From Cycas panzhihuaensis (lineage: Eukaryota > Cycadophyta), in the NCBI GenBank assembly GCA_023213395.1, contig CM041465.1, positions 177,265,741 to 177,329,740 of the forward strand: a DNA stretch of 64,000 nucleotides, in the 5' to 3' direction. Made by a program: the position numbers and the translations under genes. Below the pieces are notes generated by a model. It was given only the letters and a program-made list of their open reading frames with translations. It was not told the DNA's origin and did not search any database. Of this stretch, positions 58,990-64,000 are shown in pieces; within the stretch, counting starts at the first letter, position 1; each line of letters starts with the position of its first letter.

Positions 58990-61900
58990 ATACTTCATCT
59001 TGGATCATGGATACAGAAGCAACACAACATATAACTTGTCATCATCAGTTCTTTCAGGATTTTAACTCTGAAGTTCATGGTGTTATACACATGGTTGACA
59101 AATCATCTCAGCTAGTTGAAGGACTTGGAACTATTTGCCTAGAACTCTTAGGCACTCTAAATTTTACCCTTGTTGATGCTTTATATATTCCTGCTCTCCT
59201 TGTCCACCCTTATCTCTTATGGTTTTGTTTTGAGTGTAACTACAAATAATCAAATTCTCTATGTCATTCATCCTCCTTTAAAATACTGTGGTTATGACCA
59301 AAATTTTTAATGGAAAGCATTTTTCCCTAACTGGCTCACCATCCTTTGAAGCTAACTATGTTGATGATGACTCTGCTTTTACCACAACCTTGACTCCTCA
59401 AACATTGTCCTAAATAGCCCTATGGCATGCTTGTATGAGTCATGTTAAAATTGATCGTTTAAGAAAACTACATGCCACTCTTCTCGGTATGCCTAGGCTC
59501 TCCTCTAAGCCCTTCAAATGTGAAGTATGTATCATTGCCAAATCTTAAAGACAACCATTTCCTCGTAGTCAGTAGAAATCTAGCTAACCCTTACAACTTA
59601 TACACTAAGATATATGTGGTCCTATGCCCATCCCTTCTCTCAAACAAAAGTGGTACTATATTACTTTCGTTGATGATTTTACCAAGAAAGTATGGGTTAT
59701 TTTTCTTATAAAGAAAGATGAAGCTTTTTCTATGTTTCAAGCTTTTAAGGCCTGCATGGAAAATGAATCTGGATTTAAGATTAAAATACTCAAGACTAAC
59801 AATAGTAGCGAGTACACATCTAATAAGTTTGAATTGTACTTGCATCAACATGGAATCAAATATTAGACCACTATTGTAGGTATACCCCAATAAAATGGAG
59901 TTGTTGAGTACATGAATAGGACCATTATGAACATGGCTCATTCTATGCTATTATATAAGAATGTCCCTGTCTATCTTTGGGTTGAAGCTATCTGGACTAC
60001 TGTATATTGCATCAACACTATTAGTCCCTCCAAGCTCGGCCCCTCTCCACATGAAATGTGATATGGACAAACCCCTTCTATCTCCTACTTTAAAATTTTT
60101 GGCTCTAGTTGTTATGCTCACATTCTAGAGGAACTTAGAAACAAGCTCCAAGATAGAGCCCTCAAAGGCATCTTTGTTAGATACCCTATGGATAAAAAGG
60201 GGTATAAGGTTTTCATACCTTCACAGTGCAAAATCATCATTATTAGAGATGTTATCTTTATGGAGACTGAATATTAATTATTTAGACTTGACTCCAAGAT
60301 GCCTTCATACCAATTTAATGATGCTACTAAATTTGATGTCCAGATTCTAAAATTTAGGGGGGAGATACTCAACAGTTGCTCAAAATCTTAGAATATGATA
60401 ATAGATCCCCGAAGGATATAAGCTGTGACTCCCAACCAATATGTACACATCCATCACCATCATTTTTGAATAGCTAAGTTGACAAAGGCAAAGCTATAGC
60501 AAAAGGACCATCTTCTCTAATATATGTGGCCGGCCCATCTTCTCTAACATCGTCAACTTCCTCCATGCTAAACATTTCACATGATCCTTTTCAAGATCAA
60601 AATGAAGACCAAGAGGCTGTGGAAATGAAAACCTCATTCCCAACTCGAGGTTTTTATGAAGCGTACCAGCTACATAAGGATATGCAACCAGATGAAGTAG
60701 GCAAAATTAGCACTGGAAATGCCCATAGAGTAAGGATACATGAATTACTTTCCATTGAGCTTGAACTAAAAGAATTACATCTTACTCTTAATGAAGAGCC
60801 CCTAACATACCAAGAAGTTGTAAAGCATATAGCTTGGAGAAATACCATGAACGAAGAGTACTAATCTCTTATCAAGAACGATACATGGAAGCTTGTTTAT
60901 CTACCACTTGGAAAAAAGGTAGTTCAAAATAAATAGATGTTTAAAAACAAGTATAGATCAGATGGCACCCTAAAAAAATACAAGGTGAGGATGGTAGAAA
61001 AAGGATTCACGTAAAGGGAAGGCATCAATTACACTAAAATCTTTACTCTTACAACTAAGTGGCCTACAATTAGAACTCTTATAGTCTTGGCTGCTCAACA
61101 GGGTCAGAAAATCCACCAACTCGATGTTAAGATCGTACTTCTCAATGGGGACCTTAAAGAAGAAATTTATGTGACTCATCCAAAAGGATACAAGATTATT
61201 AGTCATGAGCATAAGGTTTGTAGGCTCAAAAAGTCCTTATACAGCCTAAAACAAGTCCCTCGTGCTTGGCTTACCAAGTTGCCTAAAAGAATTAGGCAGC
61301 TTGGATATGAGGTATTTCACTATCTAGATATTAATACAACATTATTCATCAATCAATAAAATGATAAAGTCACTTACCTCTTAATCTTTATGGATGATAT
61401 ACAAATAATGGGGAATAGTGAATAGGTAATCAACTAGTTGAAGAAGGATCTTTCTAAAACTTTTGAATTGTTTGACCTCAGGTTAATCAAGTATTACTTG
61501 GGAATTAAAGTAACTTAAAAGAATAGAAAAATAGTTCTCTCCTAAGAAAAATATATCAACAATCTTTTGACAAAGTTTCTATTAGAAGGTACTTGACTAG
61601 TGGATACACCTATGGAACCTAATATTAAACTCTTAGTTGATGATGACACTAGGGAGGCAGATGCAACACTCTACAGGCAACTTGTAGGTAGCCTCATCTA
61701 TACTACCAATAGAAGACCAGATATTACACACTTTATCAATATTCTTGCAAGATTCATAATAAATCCTAAGCAAAATCACTGGCAACCTATAATATGAGTG
61801 TTGAGGTACCTGAAGATGACCAGTAAATATGGTTTGTTGTATGAACCCAATGCAAAATTTAAACTTTATGTATACATAGACTTAGACTTTGCTAGGGATA

Positions 61901-62300
61901 AAGACATAGGAAGATCTACATCTGAGTACATAACATTTCTTGGAACAACACCAATATCATGGAGATTTAGAGGCAGAAGATAGTTGCAGACTCAAATGTC
62001 AAAGCTGAATATATTATTACTTTTGAGATAAACAAGGAGGTGATATGGCTTAGAAAATTATTGAATACATTAAATGCCACCCAAACAAGTTCTACTAGCT
62101 TACATGTAGATAATCAATCTATAATCCAAATGGCTAAAAATCTTGTATTTCATGATCGTACCAAACATATAAGTATGAAAGTCCATAAGATTATAGAACT
62201 AATTCATGATAGCATAATTCAACTGGAGTACTACCCCACAATAGATCAAGTGGCTGATATCTTCACCAAACCACTAAAGAGGGTGAAGTTTAAACAGTTT
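58990..62300 (+). pseudogene. Pol of copia C: protease, integrase, RT, RNase H (broken)
   Basis: Protease MDTEATQHIT at 59007: the DTG triad is DTE, which should abolish activity. GAG-pre-integrase ALWHACMSHV near 59420; integrase FVDDFTKKVWV near 59655, KTNNSSEY near 59790 with Asn for the second Asp, NGVVEYMNRT near 59898. RT 60880-61600 has HQLDVKIVLLNGDLKEEIYV and an FMDD box near 61390. RNase H 61800-62300 ends VADIFTKPL. TAG and TAA stops are frequent. The acidic frame 60526-60864 covers the integrase-RT linker and the very start of RT. Confidence 0.88.
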
Positions 62301-62772
62301 TAAAAGTAACTTGTCCTTAAGGTCTCCAACTCTAACTGATTAAAGGAGATGACAATAAGACCATCATACTCTATATCATTCATAAAAACCCCTTATGGGC
62401 ACATAAGGATAAGAGTAAGTCTATGCTCTATCCCACTCATAAAAACCCCTTGTAGGCACGAAAGGATAAGGGTTGTATTATTTTAGAAAATTAGAACCTG
62501 TCAAAACCTAAAAATGCATGGGAGATAACCAAATGGTATATGGAGACTTAGTAGATTTTAGCTACAAAATTTATTGTACTAATTGGCTATCTGGCTTCAT
62601 TTAAAGAGTCATCTGAGCTAGGTTAATAGATTAGAAAATTTGTGGGTTTTCTTCCCTATAAGGGTTTTTTACAAAAGTGTCATAGTAGTTTGCTTTGTAA
62701 GAGGCTTAAATGAAGACCTCATAAGATAGAATAAAATAGAATGAAATGACCTTCTACCATTAAAGGGGAGAT

Positions 62773-63071
62773 TGAAAAGGATTAATGTCACAAGGTCATT
62801 ACATTAGTTGATTATTTCTAAAAAGGGTCTTAAGTGAACTTTAAATTAGATTACTTAAGTGAAATACACTTTTATGTGCATTATGTGTAATTTCATTTTA
62901 CTTAACTCTAATGCTCCATCTCTCAATATAAAAGTAAAAGCTCAATGGAGGAGACTCATTCTTACCTCCCCATTTTATGAGAGTTACTCTCTTTCTCTTA
63001 AGTCTCTCTTGATCCCATGTTTGTCTTTGTATTTAGTGCATAGAGATGAAGGATGGATCCACTCTTTTTTA
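62773..63071 (+). repeat. 3' LTR of copia C
   Basis: 299 bp, TATAAAAG at 62927-62934. It differs from the 5' LTR by roughly one base in eight over the part compared, nearly all transitions. Confidence 0.9.
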
Positions 63072-63076
63072 CTTCC

Positions 63077-64000
63077 TATATAGCCCTCTTCTACTTCTCA
63101 ATATAAATATCATCTACTACTTCAAGATAGCATGTAGGTTCACCACTATTAAAAACTAAAGCAATAGAAATAGAAGGATTGTACCTTTAAGGCAGATGAT
63201 TGACTCATGTAAATCTTCTAATAGTTGGTAAAGGAGTGTCTATATACTCCTATGAATATGTTATAGATTCATCTTTAGAAAGCTCTTCCTACTTTTTCAT
63301 TTCTAAAGATGGTTGGGTCTTAAGCTTGACCTGTTGTTGTTCAACTTTTGTCTTCTATTCCACTTCAACTTCTACACTGTCTAATTTTAGTAAGGGAGAT
63401 TTATCAAACACAATATCTTTGTTAATAGTGATTTTATGGGTAGTAGGATCCAATAATCTATATACTTTCACACCATCTCTATCACCATAACTAACAAAGA
63501 TACATCTCTTAGATTTTAGGTCTAACTTTGAATGTTGACTTTTATTAGCCAATCGATAAGTATCACAACTAAAAATTTTCAATTTTGAATAGTCATATGG
63601 ATGTCCAGTCCATACCTCTTTAGGAATCTTATAGTCTATTGTAAGTGATGGTGACCTATTTACCAAATAACAAGTTATCTGAATAGCTTCTGCCCATAAG
63701 ACCTGCTTCACTCTTGTATTGCTCATCATACTTCTTGCTATTCCTAAGAGTGTCCTATTCATGAACTCAACTATGCCATTATACTACAGAGTATATCTAA
63801 TGCTCTTATATCTTTCAATCTGAACTTCTCTATAATATATCTCAAACTCCAAAAAGTTGAACTTGCCTCCATTGTTAGTTCTTAAGCATTTGATTGACCT
63901 GATAGTGCTCTTCTTAATTAGAGCCTTGAAGTACTTAAACACATTAAAAACTTCAAATTTCCTTTCTAATAAATAGACCTATACCTTTCTAGAGTAATCA
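63077..64000 (-). pseudogene. Integrase and linker of copia D (broken, runs off the window)
   Basis: Resumes after element C. The minus frame 63762-63355 has MNRTLLGIARSMM, ITCYLVNRSPSLTIDYKIP and HPYDYSKLKIF, matching copia-1 near 31020-31400. Further upstream toward 64000 the integrase core has DYSRKV and RTNNGGKF near 63870, with Asn for the second catalytic Asp, as in copia-1. The protease and gag lie outside the window. Confidence 0.85.

Larger units (their letters stand above)
55508..63071 (+). mobile_element. Ty1/copia element C, complete, nested in copia D
   Basis: 7564 bp. LTRs 55508-55805 and 62773-63071 begin TGAAAAGG and are flanked by the perfect duplication CTTCC (55503-55507 and 63072-63076). 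Primer site TGGTATTATAGC at 55808 (decayed initiator-Met type); polypurine tract AAAGGGGAGA ending at 62771. Gag, protease, integrase, RT and RNase H follow in copia order. It belongs to a different family from copia-1/D and has an unusually long leader of about 2 kb. Confidence 0.92.
53284..64000 (-). mobile_element. Ty1/copia element D, same family as copia-1, runs off the window
   Basis: Minus strand. 3' LTR 53284-53964, polypurine tract AAGGTGGGGAT on minus (53965-53975), RNase H and RT 54010-55502, interruption by element C (55508-63071, TSD CTTCC), then the RT-integrase linker and integrase 63077-64000. The 5' part lies beyond 64000. Wherever they overlap the protein blocks match copia-1 closely, so it is a second copy of one Tnt1/Tork-like family. 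Confidence 0.85.

Overview
This window is plant DNA made almost entirely of old LTR retrotransposons inserted into one another. I see no intact host gene, rRNA, tRNA or CRISPR array. Ty3/gypsy elements of about 16-18 kb with 2.8-3.3 kb LTRs, several decayed Ty1/copia copies and LTR elements carrying pieces of plant genes (CTR9/VIP6 and a EUL-type lectin) point to a seed plant with a very large genome. A gymnosperm is plausible but is an inference.

The nesting was worked out from LTR pairs and target-site duplications (TSDs). Ty3/gypsy A (minus strand) runs from a partial LTR at 3656-4813 to LTR 37778-41047. Its gag is split by Ty3/gypsy B (minus, 15335-36525, TSD GGAGG), a related element with its own LTR pair. 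The 5' LTR of B is split by copia-1 (plus, 28557-33888, TSD AAGAG). The left LTR of A is cut by element H (minus, LTR 3327-3655), whose interior fills positions 1-3326 and holds an antisense CTR9 pseudogene. To the right of A lies G, a third, more diverged copy of the antisense gene found in A and B. G is cut by copia F (plus, 43021-49059), non-autonomous element E (minus, 49362-53049, TSD TATCT, carrying a EUL lectin pseudogene) and copia D (minus, from 53284 past the window end). D is itself cut by copia C (plus, 55508-63071, TSD CTTCC).

The giant gypsy elements are the most interesting part. In the sense direction (minus strand) they read: LTR, tRNA-Arg-like primer site, gag with a CX2HX4HX4C knuckle, protease with a DNGS active site, RT, RNase H, integrase. 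Then comes a gene on the opposite strand with a plant-mobile-domain-like region, a short phase-1 intron and a coiled-coil tail. After it, sense again, comes a second RNase H-like domain of the archaeal/RVT_3 kind, then the polypurine tract and 3' LTR. No second RNase H lies between the first RNase H and integrase, where Tat/Ogre elements usually carry it.

All coding regions are broken. In-frame stops are mostly TAG at expected Gln or Trp positions. All six RTs keep a YxDD-type box (Y or F first), whereas the second integrase aspartate is replaced in five of the six.
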